A stretch of DNA of 64,000 bases from Gonapodya prolifera JEL478 (Eukaryota; Monoblepharomycota; Monoblepharidomycetes; Monoblepharidales; Gonapodyaceae), in contig KQ965774.1 in assembly GCA_001574975.1 (NCBI GenBank), positions 62,001 to 126,000 on the forward strand, written 5' to 3'. A model generated the notes under the pieces. It saw only the letters and a list, made by a program, of their open reading frames with translations. It searched no databases and was not told where the DNA came from. Below, piece by piece: positions 22,920 to 34,223 of this stretch. The position numbers and the translations under genes were made by a program. Numbering within the stretch: position 1 is the first letter of the stretch; each line of letters starts with the position of its first letter.

Positions 22920-23332
22920 TTTGGTTTCGGTGTTGGCGAAAAGGACACGGTGGCGGGTAATTACCAAGGACAGTTCCGCCGCGATTGCTTCCACTCCCCC
23001 ACACATTTATACTCTGTAACTGTCGATTGGGTGCTACCGTAGCCTCTCCGGCTCGCCCAGGAACATTGCCCACTCTTCCTTTCTTTCTATATCCCTCCGA
23101 TCGATGTGTTTGCTGGTGCACGCCATAAACCAGATGATTACACCCAATTGGATTCATTGCTTCCAGAGCACTCCGGGAGAAAAGCATTCTTTCTTTTTTT
23201 TTCTTTTTCCCTGCTTTTCCATTCTTGCATTAGGTGGATGGCGGTGCATGTTCCTTAGCCGCCTCATAAAACGTGCCTCATTCCGCGCCTCGACTCCAAC
23301 ATTATGGGAAACGCAAACAACCACCCCATTGC
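22920..23332. other. Shared upstream region of two divergent ankyrin-family loci
   Basis: 413 bp separate the start codons of the minus-strand pseudogene (22919) and the plus-strand intact gene (23333). It includes a T/C-rich tract at 23189-23220 (TTCTTTCTTTTTTTTTCTTT), typical of fungal promoters. Confidence 0.45.
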
Positions 23333-24754
23333 ATGTCCTCCACGCTGAACGCTCAACTTATTGACGCAGTGGAGGCCGGGGGTGAGGTCGATATCAAGCG
23401 GTTGATTGAGGCCGGGGCGAGTCCCAATGCACGGAAGAACGTCACTCTAAAGGCCAAGGTGAACGATGGACGCGGTGGATTTAAGTGGAAGGAGGACACG
23501 GTGGAGTGTGAGAGTGCGCTGGCGCTTGCTGTGCTGCATGCAAATGTTGGTGTTGTCAGGATTCTGCTTGAGAAGGGCGCGAGAGTCGATGGAGAAGTGC
23601 AATGGAGAATCAGCAACTGGTGGAGTCGGGTTTGGACAGCCGAGCAATGGCAACGAGCGAGATGGCTGATGACGTGCAGTTTCCCATCCGTTATTGCTCT
23701 CGCCATTGGTCGTGGGGGGAAGTTGACACGATGGGACAGCGGCAATTTCAACCTTCCACACAGCAACGGAAAAGTCGCACTCAGTCCGAGAGGGGGCGCA
23801 GTCGCCATCGCCCACCCAACGAAGGATGACCGCTTGGTGATGACCACAGTTCAGTCGAACGTCGAGATATTTCGTATCCTGCTCGTGCATTCCGCACGTG
23901 TGACCGATGTTGAACTTGAAGCTGCCAGGGGGAGCCCAATTCAAGAGTTCCTCCTCTCACTGGAGTCGCATCGGCGTGGTCCAATCGTCCGTCCCGCACC
24001 CTCCCCACTCGAACTCGCCAACAACACCCACGCTCAGCAGATTCGAGGACTTAAGGCGCAACTTTTAGCTGCAGAGGAGAGGGTGCGTGTTGCAGAGAGG
24101 TGGGTGGTAGCTATGGCACAATTGTTGAGTCCGTTGACGCTTAGATTTTGACGCTTTGCTACTCCCCGCCAGGAAACAAGCAGAAGTGGAGCAGAACACG
24201 GCAGCGCTGCAAGCCCGAAACGCCGCCCTGGAGCGCGACAACGCAACGCTTCGCCATGCCACCACATCACTGGGACGGGAAAGCACCGCGCTTCGCCAAG
24301 AAATATCATCACTGCGCTCTCATAACACCGCCCTCCTTGCCGAGAACTCATCCCTCCGATCACGACTTCCGGGCCCATCCCAACCACGTCCTCCAACACA
24401 CGTGAACCGAATGATGTTCGCCATCGCCGATTATAAACCCAATGGTGCTGGCGAGATTGGGTTTTCTGCTGGTGACGGAATTTTTGTGATTTTGGCGAAC
24501 GCGGATGGCTGGGGATGGGTGAGTCTACCCTAATTGAGTTGCCAAAGGGACTCCCTTTCATACGCCAACCCCATCCCCAACAGGGTTTCCACACCACAGC
24601 GCATATCTCAGGCTTCTTCCCCCTCTCGCACGTCACACCCGACCCACCGACCTCCAGCTCCGTTCCACCAGTGCCTTCTGCCCCTCCTCCAACCGCTCCC
24701 CTCGACTCTCAACCCCAAGTCACTCAGGAAGCATGGACAACATCACCATTTTGA
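23333..24754 (+). CDS. Ankyrin-coiled-coil-SH3 protein (intact, plus strand)
   Basis: Exons 23333-24099, 24173-24518 and 24584-24754 splice in frame (1284 nt, 427 aa). Intron 1 (73 nt, GTGGGT...CAG) and intron 2 (65 nt, GTGAGT...CAG) sit at the same protein positions as in the other SH3 members. Domains: leader and first ankyrin unit 1-30; second unit about 55-85 (ESALALAVLHANVGVVRILL); signature EQWQRARWLMTCSFPS about 100-115; last ankyrin unit about 170-195 (NVEIFRILLVHSARVTDVEL); coiled coil about 225-320 (LERDNATLRHATTSLGRES); SH3 about 336-388 (MMFAIADYKP..DGWGW..GFFPLSHV) with a short Pro-rich tail. It is the only intact member on the plus strand. A scaffold or adaptor role is inferred from the modules. 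Confidence 0.85.
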
Positions 24755-25354
24755 CGTGGTTTGTGGGAAGTCGGGGGACCTGGTTGAAGTTGGAGTGGAG
24801 ACGGGGGGAGTTTGATCTGGGAGCGGGCGCCGCGAGGGAGACTGGCGGCGTGAGTTAAGACTGGCGGAGATGCAGGAGGATATTGGTGTTCACTGTACAT
24901 GGCCAGCAAGTATAAGCAATTACGTCTGTACCGAGCACTCGGTTCCCGCAATGTTGTTCCCAAATTGTTGCAAAAGTTACGAGGGGATCCGATGGCTTGG
25001 GTAATTTGCAGTTCTACCACCGACAGGACAAGGTCTGCATGCAAATCCAAATAGAAGCACGCATATCTATCTCTAAATCACTTTCGGTCACGTTATGAAT
25101 CCTTCGTTTTTGCGTCAGGAGAAGTTACGGCCCGTGGTGGCGGTGATACCATCTGTGTTCATGTGGGCAAAACTTTCGTTGGGATGATCTGGATATGTAT
25201 CAGGTCGCATGAGACGAGTCCACAGTCGGCAAATGACACCATCAAATGACTGCTCCGTTCTTTTGTGTCTGGTGCTCGTGGTAGTTTTGATGACGTCACA
25301 GGAAGCTCCTGCAAATATTTGCATGCGCTAATTTTCGTTGTGCGTACAGATAAG
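24755..25354. other. Intergenic; contains one copy of the TGACGTCA repeat
   Basis: No gene is supported. The part 25115-25320 belongs to a dispersed repeat described separately. Confidence 0.4.
25115..25320 (+). repeat. Dispersed TGACGTCA-containing repeat, copy 1
   Basis: It shares the string TTGATGACGTCACAGGAAGC (followed by TCCTGCAA) with copies near 26660, 28400 and 37590. The 5' part (GAAGTTAC.GCC..TGGTG) also resembles 28225-28250. Confidence 0.6.
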
Positions 25355-25880
25355 TCAAGGTGCATTTAGAATTGGGGGAGAGAGTCGAGGCGGTAGGTTT
25401 GAGGTGTTGCGGTGGGCATAAGGCGCATTGTGCCAGGAGAGGGTCGGTTTGGTGTCACGAGGGAGAGATGAAAGTCGCCGGTTGCATTTGTGGTGGTATG
25501 GAAACCCTGGAAGGTTGCACGCACACTGTTCATGCACAGAAAACGCGACTGTGCGCATCAAATGAACTCAAGGTACTCACTTGGCCCCATCCATCCGCGT
25601 ACTGCAAATTGACAAAATATTCCGTCGCCAGTTATGAAGCTAATCTCGTCCTCATCTTGGGGCTCGTAGTCTCCGATGACAAACATTATACGGCGGACCC
25701 TTGTGGGTGATCGCGGTTGCACGAGAAGTTGGGCACGGAGGGAAGCGACCTCGGCAACAAAAGTGGTGTTGTGGTTACGGAGAGAAGCAATTTCCTGCCG
25801 AAGTGACGAATTCTCCTCTCGAAGGGTGGTGGTTTGTTGACGCAAGTTTGCGAGTTGCCACCTTTTGTCCGACAAGTGTT
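25355..25880 (-). pseudogene. 3' half of an ankyrin-coil-SH3 member (orphan coil and SH3)
   Basis: The minus strand reads a heptad region (LRQQTTTLREENSSLRQEIA), then an SH3 start (MFVIGDYEPQDEDEISFITG) with the DGW turn altered, an intron, and GFHTTTNATGDFHLSLV continuing to PRLDSLPQF-type residues before a stop. No ankyrin cassette precedes it: similarity ends near 25880. It is a 5'-truncated copy with a damaged SH3. Confidence 0.6.
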
Positions 25881-26199
25881 GGCATCTCCTGCAGCGTGTC
25901 ACATCGCTTGTTGAAAACTGTATGACGAAAGTCTTTCCCAACATTCTTCCAACAAGAAGCCCATTAGTACCACAAGTGCCGTTGTGGGACCGTGGCTGTT
26001 CTGCGAGTTTCTGTAAACCAATATCAAGCATACAGCAAATTTTTACGTCCAGGTGCGTCCCGGCTGCAGGCGCCAGACCGTCTGGACGAAGGAATGACAT
26101 TGAGGCTAGTGCTCGCGGTGCGCAATACCAAACCGTTGGTGGACCATCCCAGATGTGCCACTTCGCACACAAGATATGTTCCTCCGCCGGAGGCACAGT

Positions 26200-26280
26200 T
26201 TCACAGCCCAGTTTTGTTTTTATGTTGGTTGCTTGTGGTAGTTTTGGGAGATCTACAGGCAGTTCCTAAAACGGAATGGC
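26200..26280 (+). repeat. Dispersed repeat, degenerate copy 2
   Basis: GCTTGTGGTAGTTTTG then AGGCAGTTCCTAAAA parallels GCTCGTGGTAGTTTTG...GGAAGCTCCTGCAAA of copy 1; the TGACGTCA core is lost. Confidence 0.4.
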
Positions 26281-26629
26281 ATATTTTGGTGACTGGCGTG
26301 TGGAGGTGCAGAAAAGATTTTCAATCAAAAATACTAATCAATTGTATGAGAAGACACTTTTCGCAACAACTTTTGCCGTTTGCACCATGAAGGTTTCCCA
26401 TTACGTTATTTCAGCGAGAGCTCTCGTTCCACACGCATGACTCTTTGCAGACCACGTTCACCCACGTCATGGATTTCAGTAGAGGCCAGCCCTCTGTGCC
26501 GGGAGACCACCTGGACAAACAAATCAATCCACATGTCAGAAGTGTCGTGGACGAGCCTTTTTATCGCAACGCTCTGGAGATACTTAAAAGCCCATTAGAT
26601 AACTGTAGTGCTTGCAAGGGACACGTTCA

Positions 26630-26700
26630 CCAGATTGCTCTTATCTTCTATATTGGTGTGCGTGGTCATGATGACGTCACATGAAGCTCCTGCAAGCCAA
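26630..26700 (+). repeat. Dispersed TGACGTCA-containing repeat, copy 3
   Basis: GATGACGTCACATGAAGCTC followed by CTGCAA, preceded by a TGTGCGTGGTC-type stretch as in the other copies. Confidence 0.6.
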
Positions 26701-27589
26701 CGGCGTATCCACATACATGAAAATATATCTCGTTCAGAGTATCTTGAGGCGCTTGGAGATTTTCTGATTGTGTGGGGTTGAGTATACGAAGGGTGGGACG
26801 TGGATAACAGAGTACGCAGGGTGGGTGTGACGTCAGCAAGAAGCTGGCAGTTGGAACAAGTCTCGGTGACTACTAAGGCTCTTTTGTCTTTGGTCATTCG
26901 TCTACCGTGGGCCGTTTGCGCCAGAGGGCGGCCTGACGCGTCACCCTTGATCCTTGTTAGCGCCACGAGTAAGACTTTGTTGTGGCATATAATTGTACCG
27001 GTGGTTCACTTTGGGGTAGGAAATTACGGAGGAGTAAAGATGATGGCAGTCTACTTGCGGGTGCAAATGAGAACGTCATGTTTTGCTGAGTGCCTGTGCG
27101 GTTTATGTTCTTATCGCGAGGGTGGCCCTGCCATCGTGGACGTCATTGCGCACTTTTGCGTGCACCCATCTGATCATAGTGTCACTGAAGAAGATAACTT
27201 TTGCTTTTGTCGCTTGGCGTTGTATAAAAACTTTCCACCAAGTCACGTTTCAGTTTCTAAATCTGAGAGTCTTCTTTTCTGTCAGGTGCCTGCAGCGACG
27301 AATTTGAAAGTGTTACTTGCAGTCCTGACAATCCTACGCAGGTATGAAATATGCCTTTGTCGCGCAAAGTGGAACGAATGCAAGATGACGTCGGATGTGG
27401 AGCAACAAGTCACAGGTATTCGGCTAATGTTGCAATGTATTTGATGAGGCAATTATACTCGGGATGGAAGAACTTTTGTGCTGCGCGTGCAAGAACATGC
27501 TTGCTTTCACGTTCCCAAACAAACATCCATTAGAACTCTCCGAGAGCGCGTCATGAAAAGGAAAGGAAAGTGGGAAAGAGATGCAAAAG

Positions 27590-28200
27590 CACGGGACATA
27601 TTCGAGACCGACCTTGACAAAGGCGTGGGATCGAGTGGAACCAATCTTTCGCCGAGGCGTGGTTGTGGCGGTCTCCAATTGGTCTTGCAAAACGTTTTTG
27701 GACGAGGGAAATGTATCCATGTTTTCTTTCGTCGTGCTGAACTACATTATAAATCTTGTCACTGCGTCACTGAGCTGAGCTGACGTGTCCATCCATTCAA
27801 AGTTTTCAACCAAAGTTACCTCGTCAACAGAGCTTCTCTTTTTACGTTGTCCGTAGAGTCTTGCGGGAATTTTATTTGCAGTGCTCGAACGTCAGCAGCG
27901 ATGTTTGGTTCGATGAGGGTGAACCCAATAGAGCTGGAGCGTCGGCCAGAGTGCATTTTGGGCAAAAGTACAAGCAACCGACTAACTGCCACAACACGAT
28001 TTCGCACTTTCTTTTTCTCCGATAATGCCGCGCGGTGGCACATGTCCGGTACTGCTCATTTAAATTGTTGTTATCGAACCTGTTGCAGGGCGGGAGTTGG
28101 GAGTTGCGACATTCCTGCACCGTGAAAGTTGCTGCACGTGCGTTTTGTGGGTCCTGACATTCTGCACCCATGCTTTCTTCACAGCACTGTCAGTTAGGCC
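27590..28200 (+). repeat. Longer dispersed repeat, copy A
   Basis: Shared blocks with 36690-37300 in the same order: GGGATCGAGT; GGCGGTCTCCAATTGGTCTT followed by GCAAAAC; TTACCTCGTCA...TTTTTACGTTG; CTTTCTTTTTCTCCGA...CATGTCC..TACTGCTCATT. Spacing is similar, so this is a true diverged repeat several hundred bases long; no coding capacity was recognised. Confidence 0.6.
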
Positions 28201-28229
28201 ATGTATTCTTTTTCTGTGCGACAGGAGAT

Positions 28230-28430
28230 GTTACTGCCAATGGTGACTGTGACACATATGGACAATGAATAGTCGTGGCGGAAAAATTATTATGGACCAG
28301 ATTGTTTGTTAGGTCATTCCAGAAATACCGTAGCGAACACGAAATTATCGAGCCGTCTGCAAGTGATACTGTCTGACCGCTTTGTTCTTTTGTATCGGGT
28401 GGCTGACGTCACGGGAAGCTCCTACAATTG
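28230..28430 (+). repeat. Dispersed TGACGTCA-containing repeat, copy 4
   Basis: TTTGTTCTTTTGTATCGGGT, then GGCTGACGTCACGGGAAGCT and CCTACAA, matches the 3' end of copy 1 (TCCGTTCTTTTGTGTCTGGT). GAGATGTTACTGCCAATGGT near 28225 matches its 5' end. Confidence 0.55.
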
Positions 28431-29107
28431 CACTCAATACTTGACTTGTCATGTACCGATACGGGAAAGCATTTTTTATTTGATGCATCTGGAAGGCGTA
28501 CTTTTTGTTTGGGGGCGTTGGGTCGGGGAAGATTATAAGAGGGAATGCCGGGAAATCAATGGAAGGTGCAGGCAGAACGCTAGATGACACACTTGACCCA
28601 TGTGCACGCAGGTCCGAGCAGATTACGCGTGGGTGGCATGAAATAAATGACCGAGGGCTAAGCCTGTGCGTGGAGAGGCAGCAAGAGAGACGTGGTGAGG
28701 ACCACAATCGATGTGACAAGAATTGTCTGACGCAGAATGTGGTGGAGCAGATGAGGGAGAGAGAAACAGAGCTTCTCTTAAGACGATGGCAGTTTAGTTG
28801 CCAAAGACAACCTGCCGAGAGGCATTGTTGCGTAATTTTGAATTATCAAGGGCGGTTCAGCCAGATATTAGCCGTTGCTCTGATGTTGCCGCTCCGCCTG
28901 AACATGTTACCCTCACAGGAAACTTAGTTTAATAAAACAAGAAAGATAGACTATGCCACTACACCCTAATTGTACGCCCAGGGACTAATTTTGCAACTTT
29001 CTCGAGTTTCATCTTAGTATTGGGACCAATCGAATTCCCTGCAAGAAATAAGGCGAAGCGAGGTGCAGGCACAGTGACATGGAGTGGCAAGGGGTACAGT
29101 TGGTGCA

Positions 29108-32100
29108 TCAGCAATGATGTGACGTAAAAAACAAGTTTATGTTCTCACATTCCAGATTCAGGTCAACGAGTGTGGTGTTGATTTTGAGGGCATCACGGAT
29201 TTCGCGACCACCATCGCTATCGATGTTATTACCTGTGAATAGCACGGAGGCACACAAAAACCGTGAGTCTTTCTATGTGCAGCACACACAACTCCAAGCT
29301 CCACAAGTAGGAGGACTGTGGTACTCCACTCACCTGTCAGGTCCAGTTCCGTAAGCGTCACGTTGACTTCAAGGGCGGCGGCGAATGCTCCAGCCCCACC
29401 TCCAACAGAGTTCCCTGTGATCAATCGAATGTAAATAAATCACCCAGCGCACCAAACCAACCAACCAGTTCCAAGCTCTCTGCCTTCTTTTCACACTCAC
29501 TTCTCAAAATAAGGCTCGTGAGCCCCCTGTTGACTTTGAGGGCATCTGCAAGCGCAATAGCACCATCACCGCTGATCCAGTTGGCTGTGAAAGGTTCCCG
29601 CCCAACGCCCGTAGTGAGTAAACTGCGCAATCTTTGCACCACATACATCATACACTGCATCCCCCTACCACACGAACCTGTTAGATTCAATGTGGTGAGT
29701 GTCGCATTGAATTTGAGTGCATCGGCAAGAGCAATACAAGTCCTGTCATCACATCCGACTTGGTTTCCTTTGAACAACATATGAACATAATTTTTCAGTT
29801 CGCGGCGGATTGCCCAACAACCAGGATCAACATGAACACTCCCGTGAAACTCACCTCCCAGATCCAGTTCCTTGAGCGTCGTGTTGATTTTGAGGGCGTC
29901 CGAAAACAACATGGTATCCTTACCCAGATGATTGTCTTTATCAAATCCCACACGCAAGTAGTCAACCGATACTGCTTGCGTAACGCACCCAGCTCCAAGT
30001 GGCACACTCCGCCAGCTGCACTCACCCGACAGGTCCAATTCCGTGAGCGACGCATTGACTTTGAGTGCGTCTGCGATGGACTTGGCACCATCAGCACCCA
30101 TATCGCTACCTGTGGGTAGAGCACCCACACTCTGTGAGCCAACCAACCAGCCGGAATCATCCGACTTCAAGCGTCACGTTACCCCACACTCACTCGCCAA
30201 ATCCAGATTGGTAAGCGTCGTGTTGACTTTGAGGGCCTCGGCAAGCGCCCTTGCACCTTGGACGCCGATACTGTTCCCTGCATGAAGCACCCGCAAGCAG
30301 TCAAATCAGTCATGCAGCTGCAATGATTCTGACCGACTCCAACCCCCACTCACCCTCGAAACAAAGGACCATGAGTGTCCCGTTGAGTTTGAGTGCGTCA
30401 GCAATTGCACAAGCACCGTCAACTCCGATCGCATTCTCTGGGTACAGCGTCCATACCACGGAGTCATGTAGAGGAAACTTATACAACGCACCAAACTCCA
30501 AACTGCACACTACTGCCGCACTCACTCCCCAAATCCAGGTCCGTAAGTGTCGTATTAACTCTGAGGGCGTCAGCAAGCGACCCAGCACCATCGTCGCCGA
30601 TCCCGTTGACTGGGAATAGCAACCCCAACACAGTGAGTAAACGGACGCAACCCGTGCAACGTTCCAAAATGGACGCTCCTGGAAAACTCACTTGCCAGAT
30701 TCAGTTTTTTGAGTGTCATGTTGACCTTGAGGGCGGCAGCAATCGCCCGAGTTCCATTATGACCATCTCCGACGACTTTTTTCTCTGTGGATGGCACCCC
30801 GATCTAATGAGTCAACCAGCGCAGCCAAATGACTGCAAAATTAGACACGTCTGTGAGTACACGCACCCCTTGAATTGATTTCCTTGAGAGGTGCATTCCC
30901 TCTGACCGCTATAGCAGAATCAATGTCTTTCAACACCAGCACACCGCGAGTCAACTTACGCACCCAAATAATTCCACGATAAGCAGTCACACTCACCTGC
31001 CAGAGATAGCATACCGTTTTGGCGAGCATTAAAGTTCATGACCGCGTGAGCAACATTCGCTCCTATTCTGTTCGCTGTAGCCATTGGAATGAGTCAACCG
31101 ACGCAGAAATTTCGTAATTTCGAACTTTACACTCCTGCCATACTCACACCCCAAATTCAGGTCAGTGAGTGTCTCATTTACTTGTAAGGCACTAGCAAGC
31201 GCCCTAGCACCTTCAGCTCCAATCCCATTATCTGTCAGCCGCACAGGCGCGCAGGGAGTAGGAAGTTCCACAACGTAAACACTTATATTACATGCCCATC
31301 TCTGAACAGCATGTTCCTGCAACACTCACCTGCCAGATTCAGGTTGGTAAGTGACACATTGACTTTGAGGGCATCAGAAACCGCCCGAACTCCATTATCG
31401 TCATGCCCAATTTTGTTCCCTGTTCATAGCATGGACCGCATGTGCATAAAATGAGTTTGCAAAAACCTTGCACTCCCCCTTTACTCACTCTCCAAACTCA
31501 GCACATTGAGCGACTTGTTGATTTTGAGGGCGTCGGCAAGAGCTCTTGCTTCCTTGGCACCCAACGCGCACTCTTGTGGTGTGAGGTTGTACGAGGTTGG
31601 ACCGAGAAGTTGTGAATATTGTGCAGAATCAATGCCAGCGACATCAAAAGACGCTTACGGATCAACGTGACCCTTTTCACGTCGCTCTCCGCACTGATCA
31701 GTCCCCAAATTGCGTCGGAAGGCAAAAATACATCCCGTATCACCACCTCTTCTGCGTCTTTTTTACTCCAAATTCTCTCAAATTTGGCTCGGAGACGGGC
31801 AGGAACGTGGGCCAAATTAGCATTGCCCTGGATTCCCAAGGCTTCTTGGTCTTTGAGCCTCTCTGGAACATTCCACGGATCCTTGCCTGCGCTAGAAGAC
31901 AGTTCTCTTCCACGATCCTGATCTTCTGCAACGCAGATGCCATTGTAATAGCAGTAACCAAGATGCTCGCGCCCTCCTGGATGCCCTTGGTCGCTTGCCC
32001 TCGTGTACCACTCCAAGGCCTTCCTTTTGCCTTCATCTCCAGAGATCTCTGCCCCCACAACGCCGTGAAAGTAAAGGTCGCCAAGGTTCGTCATTGCTCC

Positions 32101-34141
32101 TGTGTGCCCTTGTGCCGATGCCGCTTCATACCACCGTTTTGCACCGTCAAAATCCTTTTGTGACTCACACACCATCCCCATATTGAGCTGGGCATCCACG
32201 TTGCCTCCTTGGGCGACATCTGAGAGGTAGCGAATTGCTCGCTCACGGTCCTCGCCCACACCCAGCCCGAGCAAGTAACATTCAGCCAAGAGGACTTTGG
32301 CAAGCGGGAAGTTTCGCGCTGCCGCCTTTTCAAGCCACGACACTGCCTCTCTGTAGTCCCATCTGGCCCCATACCGATGCACGAGTGTGAAACCAAGCCT
32401 CGTTTGAGCGACGAGGTGGTCTTGTGCTGCNGCCTGTCGGTAGAATTCCAAGGCACGTTCAAAATCCCTGCTACAGGATCCAGCTCCGTGGGANTGGAAA
32501 TCACCCAAAGCGCACAAGGACCCCGGGTGGTTGCTCCTTTGCACAGCTTTCTTGTACCAGTCGACCGCCAAGTCTACGTCGCGGTGGTGGAGACCTATCC
32601 CAATGCGACACCACTCAGCACACTCGTACATTGCCTCAACATGTCCAAGGTCCGCCGCACGCTTGTACCACTGTAGAGCCTTGGTAAGGTTTCCTTCGTC
32701 NCGAGATGACTGAGCCAGGTTGAATGCTGCCAGGGGTTCATTCAAGGTGTTCGTCTCGCCACCNNNNNNNNNNNNNNNNNNNNNNNNNNNNNNNNNNNNN
32801 NNNNNNNNNNNTGGCCTACGACGGAGGGGATTCAATATGCCGGACTCAAACTTCAACCCTGTATTTTGNCACCGTACCAAATTCGTTCAAGTTCAGCAAC
32901 AATGTCTTTGAATGTTGGGCGGGCGGCAGGATCGGCAGACCAGCATTGCGTCATCAGTTGTGCAAGAGCGACCGGCATGCCCACGGGAATGGCTGGCCTC
33001 CGACCATCATAGATTTCATATATTGTGTCGTTGTCCATCTCCCCGTATGGTGAAACATCCGGTGACCATAGCTTTTAAATTTGAGTGCCCCGTGATGATT
33101 CTTGAGAGAAGTAAGTCGGGAATGTCGCACCCGGCACCCACCTCGCACATCATAATTCCAAACGCATACACGTCGCCAGCCTTAGTCACCAAGCTCTCTG
33201 CGCCTTGGATATTGAGAGAATAACCAAGTCGCTCTGGTGGGAGGTACAGAATTGTACCAGGAACGGGGATCGTACCGTCGCCTGTGGTGAGAGCCGCGAA
33301 GCCAAAGTCCGCGACCAAACCACGACCAGTCCCAGAGACGAGTATGTTCCCCGTCTTCAGATCAGTGTGAATAATACCGATCACGTCGTGTAAGTACACC
33401 ATACCCCGAGCAATGTCATAGAGCTGGAAGCGAGAATCTCAAGCATCAACAACCATCGACTCTCAACGCATTCATGAAGTTCATGAACGCACCAGGCCGG
33501 AGTATTCCAGGTAGTACTCATCCAGATTGTCACACAAACGTTCCATCCTTTGTTCGAGATATTGCCCAATGTTGCCATTCGTCATAACTGGGCAAATGAA
33601 GAACGGTTGTCTGTTTGCGTCAAAACCGACTCCGAAGAGCGATAGCACCAAAGGGGACGCTGCTGTTGACCAGACAAAGGCCTCTCTGTCGAAATCCTGC
33701 CGGAACATTGATAAGTCGTCACTGTTCAGTATTCAGGGGATTATTTGATTTTGAGAACAAGAGACTCACCATCTTTGTGTAACCATTTTCGTCTCCCTGA
33801 CCGTTGTCCGCCTTCAAAAACGTCCGGGTAGTGTGCTGCAGTCGTTTCCCCATTCTCGCTGTAACATACAGTGTTTGATCCTGGAGGCGCTCGGAGAAGG
33901 TGGGAGACTCGGCAGATGCGGCAGCACCACGAGCGGGAGCGATCTGGAGAGCATGTTGAGGGAGATGCAGGCGCGATTCGTCCAGCGTCACTCTTTTCAG
34001 GGCGACTTCCAATCCGCGCCATGTTCCGCGGTAGACAGCACCGAATCCACCCCCGCCCAGCTTTTCATTTGTCCACCGCACGTCCTGCGCATCCACTTCC
34101 CAGAATTCCGGTACCGATACCCCGTGCAGTGCCGCCATCAT
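29108..34141 (-). CDS. Protein kinase - Sel1 repeat - leucine-rich repeat fusion protein
   Basis: Kinase exons on the minus strand: 34141-33770, 33696-33493, 33423-33142, 33038 to about 32869. The kinase has a Gly loop (LGGGGFGAVYRG), VALK lysine, a roughly 55-residue insert before helix C, a catalytic loop IIHTDLKTGNILV (Thr replaces Arg of HRD), DFG, a PPE motif and AGDVYAFG, as in TKL kinases. After an ambiguous base (32869) and a 48-N gap, one exon (to 31659) encodes eight Sel1-like repeats (ALQWYKRAADLGH, GAKRWYEAASAQGH). An 86-nt intron (31658-31573) joins in frame to an NLR/ribonuclease-inhibitor-type LRR array of about fifteen units (NGIGDDGAGSLADALRVN), each on its own phase-1 exon down to the stop at 29108; units near 31050 and 30900 are degenerate. 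The frame change at 32869 coincides with an ambiguous base, so I take it as sequence error. Receptor-like signalling is inferred; no NACHT domain or signal peptide is seen. Confidence 0.75.
32764..32811. other. Assembly gap (48 N)
   Basis: It lies inside the kinase-Sel1-LRR gene between the kinase end and the first Sel1 repeat. 48 is a multiple of three, and the frame is open on both sides. Confidence 0.99.
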
Positions 34142-34223
34142 CGTCAACAACCAAACTATCGTGGCCTCACTGCGGCCGCCCAACTCGGTGCTTCACAATG
34201 CCGACAACTCAACGCGGACTGCA

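Larger units (their letters stand above)
25881..29107. other. Gene-poor, repeat-bearing region
   Basis: About 3.2 kb without a supported gene. It holds copies of the TGACGTCA repeat (about 26200-26280, 26630-26700, 28230-28430) and one copy of a longer dispersed repeat (27590-28200). Open frames here are short and show no domain. No transposase or reverse transcriptase was recognised. Confidence 0.5.

Noticed and set aside
29108-34141. A true NLR/STAND protein
   Set aside because: No P-loop, Walker B or NACHT/NB-ARC motif was found between the kinase and the LRR array; only the LRR type resembles NLRs.
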